From Streptomyces monashensis (GTDB taxonomy: Bacteria > Actinomycetota > Actinomycetes > Streptomycetales > Streptomycetaceae), in the NCBI RefSeq assembly GCF_001866665.1, contig NZ_MLYO01000058.1:1-64000 (forward strand): a stretch of 64,000 nucleotides of DNA. The letters run 5' to 3'. Shown in pieces: positions 8,636-16,934 of the stretch (positions are counted from its first letter, which is position 1; the number at the start of each line of letters is the position of its first letter). A program made the translations under genes and the position numbers. The notes beneath the pieces are model-generated. The model did no database searches. It saw nothing but the letters and a program-made list of their open reading frames with translations, and was not told where the DNA came from.

Positions 8636-9505
8636 GTGACCTCGGTGGAGACGCAGGGCTTCGTGTCGATGACGGACGAGGCGCAGTTGCGCTGGATGGC
8701 GATGGGAGACGCCACCCGGCGGCCGCCGGTGGTCATGCTCCATGGCGGTCCGGGTCTGCCGGACTACCTGGGCGATGTCGCCGCCATGGTCGCGGACCTT
8801 GCGCCCGTGTACCGGTACGACCAGCGCGGCACGGGCCGGTCGCCCTGGCGGGGGCGCCATTCCCTCACCCGGCATGTCGACGATCTTGCTGAGCTGCTCG
8901 ACGCATGGGACGTATCCAAGGCCGTGCTGATTGGGCATTCCTACGGCACTAACCTGGCGAGCCGGTTCTGCCTGGCACACTCTGACCGGGTTGCCGCGAT
9001 GCTGCTGATGTGCGGGCCGTTCGTCGGTGATTGGCGCTCCGGGGACCAAGCGGAGCGCGATCGCCGCATGTCCGCAGCACAGCAGGAACGGCTCCGCGCA
9101 TTAAAGGAGTTGCCGGACCGCACGGAGGAACAGGAAGTCGAGCTGCTCACGCTGGCCTGGTTCACCGACCACGCCGATCCCGAACGCGGGTGGCACTGGG
9201 CAGCACAGGGCGCCCGGCGGCGTCGCCCCGTCAACTGGACTGTGAATGGTGAACTTGGCAGGGAAGGACGCGCGGACCCGCTCGATGCGCATCTGGCCGA
9301 GCTGCGCGCGTGCCTGCCCGCGCGAACGGAACTCCTCGGTGGGGCTGACGATCCCCGCCCTGTGTCGGCTCTTGAATCACTTGCGCTCCGGCTCGATCTT
9401 CCACTGACGCGGATCGAGGGCGCTGGGCACGAGCCCTGGCTGGAGCAGCCTGACGCCGTGCGTGCGCACCTTCGGCGATTCGTGCAAGGCGCGATGGGCG
9501 CATAG
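8636..9505 (+). CDS. Alpha/beta hydrolase, proline iminopeptidase-like
   Basis: 289 residues from GTG 8636. The oxyanion region HGGPG (residues 36-40) and YDQRGTGRS precede the nucleophile S102 in GHSYGT. The catalytic acid is probably D238 or D239 in GGADDP, and H265 in GAGHEPW completes the triad. HGGPGxxD and DQRGxGxS are hallmarks of the S33 proline iminopeptidase branch, although many members hydrolyse other amides or esters. It stands alone between the toxin-immunity unit and a truncated transposase. Confidence 0.85.
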   Translation: MTSVETQGFVSMTDEAQLRWMAMGDATRRPPVVMLHGGPGLPDYLGDVAAMVADLAPVYRYDQRGTGRSPWRGRHSLTRHVDDLAELLDAWDVSKAVLIGHSYGTNLASRFCLAHSDRVAAMLLMCGPFVGDWRSGDQAERDRRMSAAQQERLRALKELPDRTEEQEVELLTLAWFTDHADPERGWHWAAQGARRRRPVNWTVNGELGREGRADPLDAHLAELRACLPARTELLGGADDPRPVSALESLALRLDLPLTRIEGAGHEPWLEQPDAVRAHLRRFVQGAMGA

Positions 9506-9637
9506 AGTTTCGGCCGGTTTGCTGGCTGACGTCATCCCCAGCTGTCGGCACCGCGGACGGTCCGGTGCCGAAATGGGCCTCGAACTAGGCCGCTCACCTG
9601 GGTGTTCGGCGGACGCTGGGGCGGCCTTCGTCTGATC

Positions 9638-10515
9638 ATGTGCTCCGACCAAGGTGCACCGATCGAGACGAAGGCCGTGAGGGTGAGTCTGCTGCCTGAC
9701 GCCGGTCCCGGGGAAGCGTTCGCGCAAGCGTCACGCTTCCGAGAGGAATCTTTCGACTGCCTGACCGCGCGCAGGGACGAACTGCTCGAGCTGGTCGATG
9801 CGTTGCTGTGCGCGGACGGTCCGGTGACGTCGCCGGTGGATCTGACGCGGGTGGCTGAGCACCGGCGCGGGCACAGCGCGATGTACGAGGCGTTGAACTG
9901 CGGGAACGTGGACGTTCCCCGGCTTCGGCCGGTGCTGGCCGGTCTGCCGATGCCGCAGGCCGCCGACGGGCGCCTGGTCCTGGCGGTCGACGTCGGCAAC
10001 TGGCTCCGCCCCGACGCCCCGACCAGCGCGGACCGCCTGTTCTGCCACGTCTACGGCCGCAGCGGCCGGTCCTCGTACCAGTTCATCCCCTGCTGGCCGT
10101 ACTCCTTCGTCGCCGCCCTGGAATCGGGCCGGACGTCCTGGTGCCGGCTCCTGGACGCCGTCCGTCTCGGACCCGGGGACGACGTCGCCGAGGTCACCGC
10201 CGCCCAGCTCCGCCGTGTGGTCGAGGACCTGATCGAGATGGGTCGCTGGCACTTCGGCGACCGCGACATCCTCACCGTCTTCGACGCCGGCTATGACGCC
10301 CCGCGCATGGCCCACCTCCTGGCCGGCCTCCCGGCCGAGGTGCTGGGTCGGATGCGCTCCGACCGCGTCATGCGACGGCCGACGCCCACCCTCAAGGAGT
10401 ACGCCCTGGCCTACCCCTTGGGCGGGCGGCCGCCGAAGCACGGGAAGGAGCTCCGCTTCGCCAAGCCGGAGACCTGGGCCGAGCCGGACGCGGCCACGAC
10501 GCAGGCTCACGACGC
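9638..10515 (+). pseudogene. DDE transposase (IS701-like/NF041680 type), 3'-truncated
   Basis: About 290 residues of a transposase with RREELLELVDALLCADGPV-type N-terminal helices (here TARRDELLELVDALLCADGP), then VDLTRVAEHRRGHSAMYEAL, LVLAVDVGNWLRPDA (first catalytic Asp region), HVYGRSGRSSYQFIPCWPYS, and TVFDAGYDAPRMAHLLAGLP (second Asp region). The last third with the catalytic Glu is gone: transposase-like sequence stops at about 10515, where the convergent hydrolase gene begins to be read on the other strand. Without its C-terminus it cannot transpose. Confidence 0.78.
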
Positions 10516-11724
10516 GGTGCGCTGTACCCCGACCTTGGGGTACGGCGAGGACCGGCCGGCCAGCAGCGGTTCCGGCAGGCCGCGGGCCACATGGTCGACG
10601 AACGCGGCCAGGTAGGCGTTGGTGATGGTCAGCGTGTCGTCGCTGTCGATCGACCCGAGCCCGACCACAGACCGGATCGGCGCGGCCAGGTAGTAGGCGC
10701 CGTAGTCGCTGAAGTTGAAGTGCTCGGCCCCGTTGAGCCGGTAACTCCAGACGGGCCCGGTGCTGGCTGCCAGCACGGCGCGGGCGGCGTCGCGTTCGGA
10801 TTGTTCGTCGGCATTGCTCGGCCGGCAGGTTCCGGTGATGCAGGAGCTCTGGCTGGCCAGCAGCATCATCGGTTTGCCGAGTCCGGAGTGGACGACCGTG
10901 CCGAACTGGGTTCCGTCCAGGTCGGCTGCTCCGGCGCAGTGCGGGTCGTCGTGGCAGGCTTGGAGCGCGGCGGCTCCGCCGAAGGAGTGGCCCAGGTACA
11001 GGGTGGTGGCCGCGTCGACGTGTCCGGCGAAGCGGCCGGTGGCGTCCAGCGCGGCGACCCGGGTCGCGGCGAAGCGGTCGTCGGCCGCCCATACGCTGAC
11101 CAGCCGGTCGTTGGCGGGGCGCATGGCGGCCGCGTCGGAGTCCTGCGGGTTGCCGGCGGGTGTCGCGCTCACCGGCCGTCCGTTCAGCACGGTCAGGTTC
11201 GCGCTGTAGGTGGGGGTGATCCCGGCGACCAGGTATCCGTGGCTGGCCAGGTTCTCCGCGAGCGTGGTGTACTGCGGCGCGGCCAGACCCAACCCGGGTT
11301 CGAGCACCACCACGGGGAACCGGCCTGCGGTGACGGGGGCGTCGGCGACGGCGTGCACCCGGATGTCGGCGAAACTGGTCTCGCCCAGCCCGGGCAGGCC
11401 GCCCATGTGCAGTCCCGACCATGCGCCCGGGGCGTAGGGCGCGGGTGGTGCGCCGGGGGCGGGTGCGGCCGGGTACCACAGCCACGCGGACAGCTCCCGC
11501 GGCATGCCCGGCCGCGGGGCGAGTGGATCGGTGCGGGCGTGGTCGGTCCAGTCGGCCGTGGTCCGGCCGACTGGATAACGGCCGGTCGGGGCGGGCAGGG
11601 TGACCTGCTGCCCCTGCCGGACCGCCACATAGCCGATGTAGCCGCCGAGCGTCACCACCAGCACGATCGCCAGGACGAGCAGGGTCTTCAGGGTTCGGCG
11701 TAGCCACCGACGGTCAGTGCGCAT
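10507..11724 (-). CDS. Membrane-anchored alpha/beta hydrolase, PAF-acetylhydrolase/dienelactone hydrolase-like
   Basis: 405 residues. One N-terminal membrane anchor (residues 11-36), then an extracytoplasmic hydrolase domain. The nucleophile S247 sits in YLGHSFGG, a candidate acid is D267 or D269 in AADLDG, and H334 lies in GAEHFNFSD. This layout and the early VVLEPGLG strand match the PAF acetylhydrolase isoform II-like group that cleaves esters of lipids or polyesters. The start ATG overlaps the upstream membrane-protein gene by 11 bp, so it is the third gene of the padR operon. Its 3' end faces a truncated transposase. Confidence 0.83.
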   Translation of the reverse strand: MRTDRRWLRRTLKTLLVLAIVLVVTLGGYIGYVAVRQGQQVTLPAPTGRYPVGRTTADWTDHARTDPLAPRPGMPRELSAWLWYPAAPAPGAPPAPYAPGAWSGLHMGGLPGLGETSFADIRVHAVADAPVTAGRFPVVVLEPGLGLAAPQYTTLAENLASHGYLVAGITPTYSANLTVLNGRPVSATPAGNPQDSDAAAMRPANDRLVSVWAADDRFAATRVAALDATGRFAGHVDAATTLYLGHSFGGAAALQACHDDPHCAGAADLDGTQFGTVVHSGLGKPMMLLASQSSCITGTCRPSNADEQSERDAARAVLAASTGPVWSYRLNGAEHFNFSDYGAYYLAAPIRSVVGLGSIDSDDTLTITNAYLAAFVDHVARGLPEPLLAGRSSPYPKVGVQRTAS

Positions 11725-12601
11725 CGACGCTGCCCCGGGTACGTGCGATGGCGGCCCGCAGGCCGCGTGCGGAGGAGGTCGCCGCGACCACCAGCGTGAC
11801 CGCCATGACCGTGCCGTAGCCGGTCAGTGCCGTAAGCCCGGGCCGGTCGGCGAAGGCGACCAGGCTCCAGCCGACGCTGGCGGTGACGGCCACCGCCATG
11901 AATGCCGTGGCGACCGCGCCGGCCACGGTGGCGAGGCGTAGCCCCGCACCGCCCGGCGTGACGTGCCGCAGCGCGGCGGCCGGTCCGGCGGCGAAGGCGG
12001 CACCGGCGAACAGGCCGAGCCCGACCAGGACCAGGAACGCGGTGGGGCCGACACCCGTCCCGTGGGTGATCAGCCGGAGAACCGCCGCAACGCCCAGGAA
12101 GGCCGATACGGCGACCGGTGGGGCGAGTAACAGCAGGCGGGCGCGGCGGCGTCCGGGATGGCATTGCGGGGTGCGGAGGACGGCGGCCACCGGGGGCAGC
12201 CAGCCGACCGCGATGGCCAGCGCCGACGTGGCCGAGGCCAGCGCGTAGACGTTGTACCACCCTGCGGCCGGGTCGGTGTGCCCGGTGACGTACCAGGCCC
12301 CGTCCCGGGTGGTCTTGGCGAACAGGACGGCGCCGGCCGCCAGCGCCGTCCACGCGCACAGCGTCACCGCGACGGTGGTGCACATCCGTCCGGTCCGGTC
12401 GTGCAGGTGCCTGCTGGGACGGGCCCAGACGCGCACCGCCGCAGCCGCGACGTCGACCACCTGCCGAACCCCGACGCCACCGTCCTCCAGCAGGGCCGCG
12501 AACTCCGTGGCGTAGCGGTGGCGCCACACGGGCGGATACAACCCGACCAGCACGCGCACCCGCCAGTCGGGCCTGCCCTCGGCGGAGTTCGGGATTTTCA
12601 C
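11714..12601 (-). CDS. Multi-pass membrane protein of a PadR operon
   Basis: 295 residues. An N-terminal cytosolic segment with YPPVWRHRYATEFAALLED is followed by about six membrane helices starting near residue 75. The W-R-x-R-Y-x-x-E-F-x-x-L-L motif before the helices is a recurrent feature of actinobacterial membrane proteins encoded next to PadR regulators. Function is unknown. Its ATG overlaps the padR stop by four bases and its stop overlaps the hydrolase start by 11, making a tight three-gene operon. Confidence 0.75.
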   Translation of the reverse strand: MKIPNSAEGRPDWRVRVLVGLYPPVWRHRYATEFAALLEDGGVGVRQVVDVAAAAVRVWARPSRHLHDRTGRMCTTVAVTLCAWTALAAGAVLFAKTTRDGAWYVTGHTDPAAGWYNVYALASATSALAIAVGWLPPVAAVLRTPQCHPGRRRARLLLLAPPVAVSAFLGVAAVLRLITHGTGVGPTAFLVLVGLGLFAGAAFAAGPAAALRHVTPGGAGLRLATVAGAVATAFMAVAVTASVGWSLVAFADRPGLTALTGYGTVMAVTLVVAATSSARGLRAAIARTRGSVDAH

Positions 12602-12906
12602 GGCATGGCCCCTGCGGCCCGGAGCCGGCGTAGCCCCAGATCGGCCACCCGCTGCATCTGCTCCGCCTGCTCGGCCAGCGTGCGCTGGCCGAGAGCGGTG
12701 ATCCGGTAGGGGCGGCGACGCCCCTGCGCGGGCAGCGCCTCGATCAGCCCGTCAGCTTCCAACCGGGCCAGCACCCCGTACAGAGTGCCGGGGCCGAGGA
12801 CAACACCGACCGAGTTCGCGATGTCCTGGGTGATCGCGTAACCGTGCCTGGGTTCGTCAGCCAGGCTCGCCAACACGAGTACGGCCGGATCGGTCTCGGA
12901 CGCCAT
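12598..12906 (-). CDS. PadR family transcriptional regulator
   Basis: 102 residues from the ATG at 12906, preceded by a purine-rich GGAGAGGGGAG ribosome site. The sequence is a short PadR winged helix: PAVLVLASLADEPRHGYAI, then VVLGPGTLYGVLARLEADGL (recognition helix), then RRRPYRITALGQRTLAEQ. PadR proteins of this short type are usually autorepressors. Two GCGTTA-type direct repeats 15 bp apart overlap the promoter region and are a plausible binding site. It controls, by position, the membrane protein and hydrolase. Confidence 0.9.
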   Translation of the reverse strand: MASETDPAVLVLASLADEPRHGYAITQDIANSVGVVLGPGTLYGVLARLEADGLIEALPAQGRRRPYRITALGQRTLAEQAEQMQRVADLGLRRLRAAGAMP

Positions 12907-12938
12907 GACTCCCCTCTCCGTCGAACTACGCGGGAGGA

Positions 12939-12961
12939 TATAACGCGTCACGATGTAACGC
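12939..12961 (-). promoter_or_regulatory. Putative PadR promoter/operator with direct repeats
   Basis: Two copies of TRTAACGC (12939-12946 and 12954-12961), read on the coding strand as GCGTTAYA, lie 33-55 bp before the padR start with a period of 15 bp. The inner copy includes TTATAT, a reasonable -10 box. Autoregulation by PadR is inferred. Confidence 0.35.
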
Positions 12962-13045
12962 CGAACATGGTAAGCAATCTTTGGTCGCAGGCTTCTGGAA
13001 CGAGTCCCACGCTGTGGTGTTTTGGTACGCACGCGCCACAACCGC

Positions 13046-13635
13046 ACCCCAGTGATGCACAACCCGACTCACTCGCCGAGACCGGCGTGACGCGCGTCTT
13101 CTCGGAGAAGATCTCCACGCGTGCCACCAAACGCCCGGAGCTGCAGGCCACCGTGAAACTCGCCGGGGACATCCGCTCCCCCGGCGTCACCGTCACCCTC
13201 GTCGTCCGCGAACACAAACGGCTCGGCCGCGGCATCGAACTCGCCCTGCTCACCGACGAACTGAAGGCCAGCGACGTCGGCCTGGAGTTCCTCACCGGCG
13301 AACTGAAAGGCTCGTACGACCCGTCCGAAATCGTGTTCACCATGTTCTCGGCCATGTCGGGCATGGAGCGCAAGTACATCCGCGACGGCACCCTCGAAGA
13401 CCACGAGTCCGCCCGTAAACGTGGCAGAACCATCGACGGCGCGGGCGTCACCGACGAAGACATACTGTCCATGGCCCTCCACCTGCGTACCAGGAGATGA
13501 GCCCGCGCGACGTCGCCAAGCGCCTCGTCATCACCACCGGCACGAAGAAGGGCCGGCACCCCCCCGCCCGGCCACCGTCATGCCGATGCTGGACGAATAC
13601 GACAAGCAGGCCGCCACACCGGCGAGCGCGTGATC
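13046..13635 (+). pseudogene. Serine recombinase (resolvase) remnant with two frameshifts
   Basis: The frame around 13080-13500 reads RVFSEKISTRATKRPELQAT, then VTLVVREHKRLGRGIELALL, GLEFLTGELKGSYDPSEIVF and MSGMERKYIRDGTLE, the catalytic-domain second half and helix E of resolvase/invertases. The N-terminal part with the catalytic serine is missing. After HLRTRR the frame is off by one; the helix-turn-helix continues as MSPRDVAKRLVITTGTKKGR, and after another shift ends PATVMPMLDEYDKQAA. It is therefore truncated and twice frameshifted. Confidence 0.75.
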
Positions 13636-13721
13636 ACCCGCTACTTTGCGGCTGGTGTCTGAGCTAGGACTACGGGGCACAGATCCCCGCGAGTTCGCGG
13701 AAACCGAAGGTTCTTCGACGT

Positions 13722-13769
13722 GAACCCGCGGGTGCGAGGCCCCGATTATGAGGGGTGGCCCGCGGGTTC
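13722..13769. terminator. Inverted repeat downstream of the amidohydrolase gene
   Basis: GAACCCGCGGG at 13722-13732 pairs with CCCGCGGGTTC at 13759-13769; inside it GGCCCC and GGGGT can extend the pairing around GATTATGA. It sits just beyond the 3' end of the minus-strand amidohydrolase and is a likely terminator for it. Confidence 0.55.
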
Positions 13770-13786
13770 GTGGTCAACTCGCTGGG

Positions 13787-14932
13787 TCAGTCTCGGCCGC
13801 CTGGTTCAGCAGGTGGGCCGCCCGAGGATGTACACGACCTTTTCGCCGTGTCAACGGCCTCGCCGTCTGTCCAGACGCTTTGGACATGGCGGGTTGCGGC
13901 GATGTCAGTCACCGGGTTGCCGGTGACGAGGAGCAGGTCAGCGCGCAAGCCCGGGCGTATACGGCCGCGGTCATGGAGGGCGAAGGTGCTCGCGGCCACG
14001 CTTGTCGCCGACTGCAGCGCTTCGAGGGGGCTCAGACCGGCCTCGACGAGCAAGGTGAGTTCGTCGTGCAGGCTGCTGCCGTGCAGCACCTTTGCGGGCA
14101 CTCCAGGCGCGTCGTTGGCATCGGTTCCGGCGACGATGGTGGCACCGGCTTGGTGCAGCGCCGCGACCGTGTTGCGCGCGTGGTCGAAGGAGAGCGCGGG
14201 GTCGCCGAGGTTGTTCGCGGTGCCGCGCATCATGGTCAGTGTGGGGACGACGACGTGTCCTCCACTCGTAAGGGTCCGCACCAGGTCGTGATCGATGTCG
14301 GTGTCGAGCGGGACGTGGGTGAGGACGTCGGCACCGGCCCGCACAGCGAGCTTGACCGCGGCGGTGTGGCTGGCGTGGGCCACCGTCCGCAGCCCGACCG
14401 CGTGAGCCGCCTCGACCGCGGCGGTCGCAGTGCCCAGGTCGGGTCCGCCCGCTCCGGGCCGTTCGACGATCAGCTTGATGTAGTCCGCGCCTTCGGCGGC
14501 GCGGCGCGCAACGCAGCGGCGGGCCTCTTCCGCTGTCGTCACCAGGCTGTCGGCGGGGAAGCCCGGGATGTCCGCATGTGGCCCGCCGGGTCCGGCTAGC
14601 GGGGCGCCGCAGCTGCGGAGGTCCGCGCCTGCGCCGGCTGTGCGCAGCGCTGCGACGAACAGCGGCGGCCAGGTCCCCATATCCAGTGCGGTGGTCACTC
14701 CGGACCGGGCGAGCGCCCTGAGTTGATGGTGGGCGGAGAAGTGCACGTGAGCGTCGATCAGGCCGGGCAGCAGGGTCGCGCCGGCACCGTCGACGATCCG
14801 TCCGGCGGGCGGGTTCGTACCGGCCGGGGTGACTCCGATGATCGCGGACTCGTCGAACGAGACGTCCCAGGCACCGTCAAGCAGGTCGGTCCCGTCGAAG
14901 ACCGCGACACTGGTGACCGTGGTGAGCGTCAC
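13787..14932 (-). CDS. Metal-dependent amidohydrolase
   Basis: 381 residues from GTG 14932, which overlaps the preceding gene's TGA (GTGA); an in-frame ATG at 14956 lies inside that gene. The metal-binding DAHVHF motif has H62 and H64, followed by a candidate carbamylated lysine in ADYIKLIVE, histidines in VAHASH and THVP, and the last Asp in AGTDAND. The C-terminal strand RGRIRPGLRADLLLVTGNP is the usual composite beta-sandwich closure. The family (imidazolonepropionase/dipeptidase/aryldialkylphosphatase-like) hydrolyses amides or cyclic compounds. It is cotranscribed with a SnoaL-like protein and divergent from a LysR regulator. Confidence 0.88.
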   Translation of the reverse strand: MTLTTVTSVAVFDGTDLLDGAWDVSFDESAIIGVTPAGTNPPAGRIVDGAGATLLPGLIDAHVHFSAHHQLRALARSGVTTALDMGTWPPLFVAALRTAGAGADLRSCGAPLAGPGGPHADIPGFPADSLVTTAEEARRCVARRAAEGADYIKLIVERPGAGGPDLGTATAAVEAAHAVGLRTVAHASHTAAVKLAVRAGADVLTHVPLDTDIDHDLVRTLTSGGHVVVPTLTMMRGTANNLGDPALSFDHARNTVAALHQAGATIVAGTDANDAPGVPAKVLHGSSLHDELTLLVEAGLSPLEALQSATSVAASTFALHDRGRIRPGLRADLLLVTGNPVTDIAATRHVQSVWTDGEAVDTAKRSCTSSGGPPAEPGGRD

Positions 14933-15522
14933 GTCCTCACCTCCCCGCGCAGCCACTCGAACGCGGACTGCTTGATGACGCGTTCCCGTTCGCTGCCCTT
15001 GGTCGCGAAGGTACGGCGGACGGGGAACCCGCTCACCTCCAGCAGGTACGCCAGCGCCGCGTACTCCCGCGGGTACCCGGCGAGCGCCTCGCGGTCGATC
15101 TCCACGACGCCGGCGGGGAAGGTGAAAGAGCCGAAGTCATAGACGCTTTTGCGGTCGAGGATGCGCCAGACGCCGTTCCGCTGCTCAAGGCGGTCGATGA
15201 ACCGGTTGTGACTGTTGCAGCCGAGCTCGATCCGGACGTTCTCGCCGATGATGACGGCGTTGGTTTCGCTGACTGCACGCGTGCCGTCGGCTGAGAAGGT
15301 CGCCACGGGCGCCGTGATCAGATGCTTGGAGCGCAAGTCGGAGGCGCCCATGCGCGCGGACGCGTCGACGAACTCGTAAGCCGTGCCCTCGAACCAGGTG
15401 ATCTCGATCCGTCCGTCCGGGTGGAACAGCTCACGCAGCTGGTCCCACTCGGCGAGGTCACGGTGGATCCATCCGGTCATGAGGTCGGCTATGTCCTGAC
15501 GGTCCTGCAGTGTCGCTGTCAC
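14929..15522 (-). CDS. SnoaL/NTF2-like (SgcJ-type) protein
   Basis: 197 residues from GTG 15522. The N-terminal helix RQDIADLMTGWIHRDLAEWD and the HPDGRIEITWFEG strand, with later GENVRIELGCNSHNRFIDR and RILDRKSVYDFGSF, are characteristic of the SnoaL_4 branch of the NTF2-like cone fold. These act as dehydratases, cyclases or isomerases on aromatic or steroid-like substrates, or simply bind ligands. It overlaps the amidohydrolase start by four bases; the two may act in one catabolic step sequence under the divergent LysR regulator. Confidence 0.78.
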   Translation of the reverse strand: MTATLQDRQDIADLMTGWIHRDLAEWDQLRELFHPDGRIEITWFEGTAYEFVDASARMGASDLRSKHLITAPVATFSADGTRAVSETNAVIIGENVRIELGCNSHNRFIDRLEQRNGVWRILDRKSVYDFGSFTFPAGVVEIDREALAGYPREYAALAYLLEVSGFPVRRTFATKGSERERVIKQSAFEWLRGEVRT

Positions 15523-15602
15523 GCATCCAGTGTCTGGCCGCACATTTGATCGGTCCAGTTCATTGATACGATCGATCCATCGTTTCAAGCGATGGAGGTC
15601 GG
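15523..15602. promoter_or_regulatory. Divergent promoter region of the LysR/SnoaL-amidohydrolase unit
   Basis: An 80-bp divergent spacer, AT-richer than its surroundings. It contains GATCGGTCC and ACGATCGATCC elements and a palindromic CGATCGAT core near 15570, typical of LysR T-N11-A sites, but no single site can be fixed by eye. Confidence 0.4.
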
Positions 15603-16484
15603 ATGGAGTTGCGGCATCTGCGGTACTTCGTAGCAGTCGCCGAGGAACGCCACTTCGGCCGCGCGGCGGCCCGATTGCACGTGACGCAATCGACGCTCAG
15701 CACCCAGGTGCAGGGACTGGAACGCGAAGTGGGCGGCCCCCTGTTCTCCCGGACGAGCCGCCGGGTCGACCTCACCGAGGCGGGAGAACTACTGCTGGCT
15801 GAGGCACAGCGCACGCTGACGCAGGCCGACCGGGCGCTGAGCGTTGCCCGGCAGTCCATCAGCGGCGAGATCGGCGCGGTGCGGATCGGATTCTCCGGCG
15901 TCGCCGTACTGCACGGCGTCCTGACCGCAGACCTGCACCGCTTCCACCAGGCACACCCCCGAGTAGAACTCAGCCTGGCCGAACTCCCACCCGCCGCCCA
16001 GGTCCAGGGCCTCCGGGACGGGACGATCGACATCGGCTACAGCCCCGGCCTCGGTCTCGACTGCACGGACGACCTCTTGGTGACCCGCCGCGCGGGGACG
16101 TCGCTGTCGATCGCCATGAGGCACGACCACGAACTGGCCGCCGCAGCTTCAGTGACGACAGCCGATCTGGCGAACAGGGACCTCATCGTGTTCGCAACCC
16201 ACGAGGAGGAAGGGACCATGCTGGCCCGGCTCGGGCCGGCCCCCGGCAAGCATCGGGCTCGTGTCCATCTGGTGAGCGGCACCCTCGGCGTTCTTGCCCT
16301 CGCCGCAGCCGGGGCGGGCGTGGCCGTCGTCCCCACCGCGACCGAACGCATCACCCTACCGGAGATCACCTACCGGCCTATGCGCGATGGTGGCGGGCCG
16401 GACGTGGTGACCCTCAGCAGGCCCGACGAGTTGTCGGGCCCCGTCCGCACGTTCATCGCCAGCCAGACGAGCACCGCACGATGA
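15603..16484 (+). CDS. LysR family transcriptional regulator
   Basis: 293 residues, with GGAGGTCGG just before the ATG. The N-terminal winged helix (residues 1-60) is classical: MELRHLRYFVAVAEERHFGR, then AARLHVTQSTLSTQVQGLER and LFSRTSRRVDLTEAGELLL. The effector domain (about 90-290) follows, with IRIGFSG-like VRIGFSGVAV and GAGVAVVPTA. Divergence from the SnoaL-like/amidohydrolase operon suggests that it controls that operon in response to its substrate or product. Confidence 0.93.
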   Translation: MELRHLRYFVAVAEERHFGRAAARLHVTQSTLSTQVQGLEREVGGPLFSRTSRRVDLTEAGELLLAEAQRTLTQADRALSVARQSISGEIGAVRIGFSGVAVLHGVLTADLHRFHQAHPRVELSLAELPPAAQVQGLRDGTIDIGYSPGLGLDCTDDLLVTRRAGTSLSIAMRHDHELAAAASVTTADLANRDLIVFATHEEEGTMLARLGPAPGKHRARVHLVSGTLGVLALAAAGAGVAVVPTATERITLPEITYRPMRDGGGPDVVTLSRPDELSGPVRTFIASQTSTAR

Positions 16485-16934
16485 CGCTCGCCCCTGGGAC
16501 AACGAACCCGGACAGCACGTCGGTCTCGAACCGCTCCGGCTCCTCCGCCGACGCATCCGCCCAGTAGTCACGCAGATCCTGTACGACCGCTGGCACCGCC
16601 AACCCGAGCCTCCTCGGCTTCGGTCCGACTGCAGCTCGGTCGGATGACGTGAGAACGCTTCAAGAATCCCGAAAGTTACGTCACAGAGTCGCAGAGCACC
16701 CCGAAGGAGAAAGAACCCCTGGCCTCGGAGTTGGGGACTCAGCCGGGCTTCAGGAGAACTCACGGGATGTCGCACAGTGGGCAAGCTGCGGTTCCTGCGC
16801 GGGCTGGGCGCCGAGACTCTCGACCTGCCCGTCCTGCCGGCCCAGCGGCGCCGCATCCTCGCCCAGATCGGCCGCCGACTCACCCCGCAGGCCCCGGCCC
16901 GGCCGGAAGCCGCACCGGTGCCGCCCGATCCTGC
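16485..16934. other. IS debris with a Tn3-type (DUF4158) transposase fragment
   Basis: No intact gene. From GTG 16777 the plus strand reads GKLRFLRGLGAETLDLPVLP and QRRRILAQIGRRLTPQAPAR, then after a one-base shift CRPILLSFA. This is the N-terminal DUF4158 domain of Tn3-family transposases, cut at about 16934 by the convergent pfaD-like gene. The first 250 bases carry a minus-strand stretch (LRDYWADASAEEPERFETDV) that resembles a fragment of another recombinase-associated protein, not identified. Confidence 0.6.
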
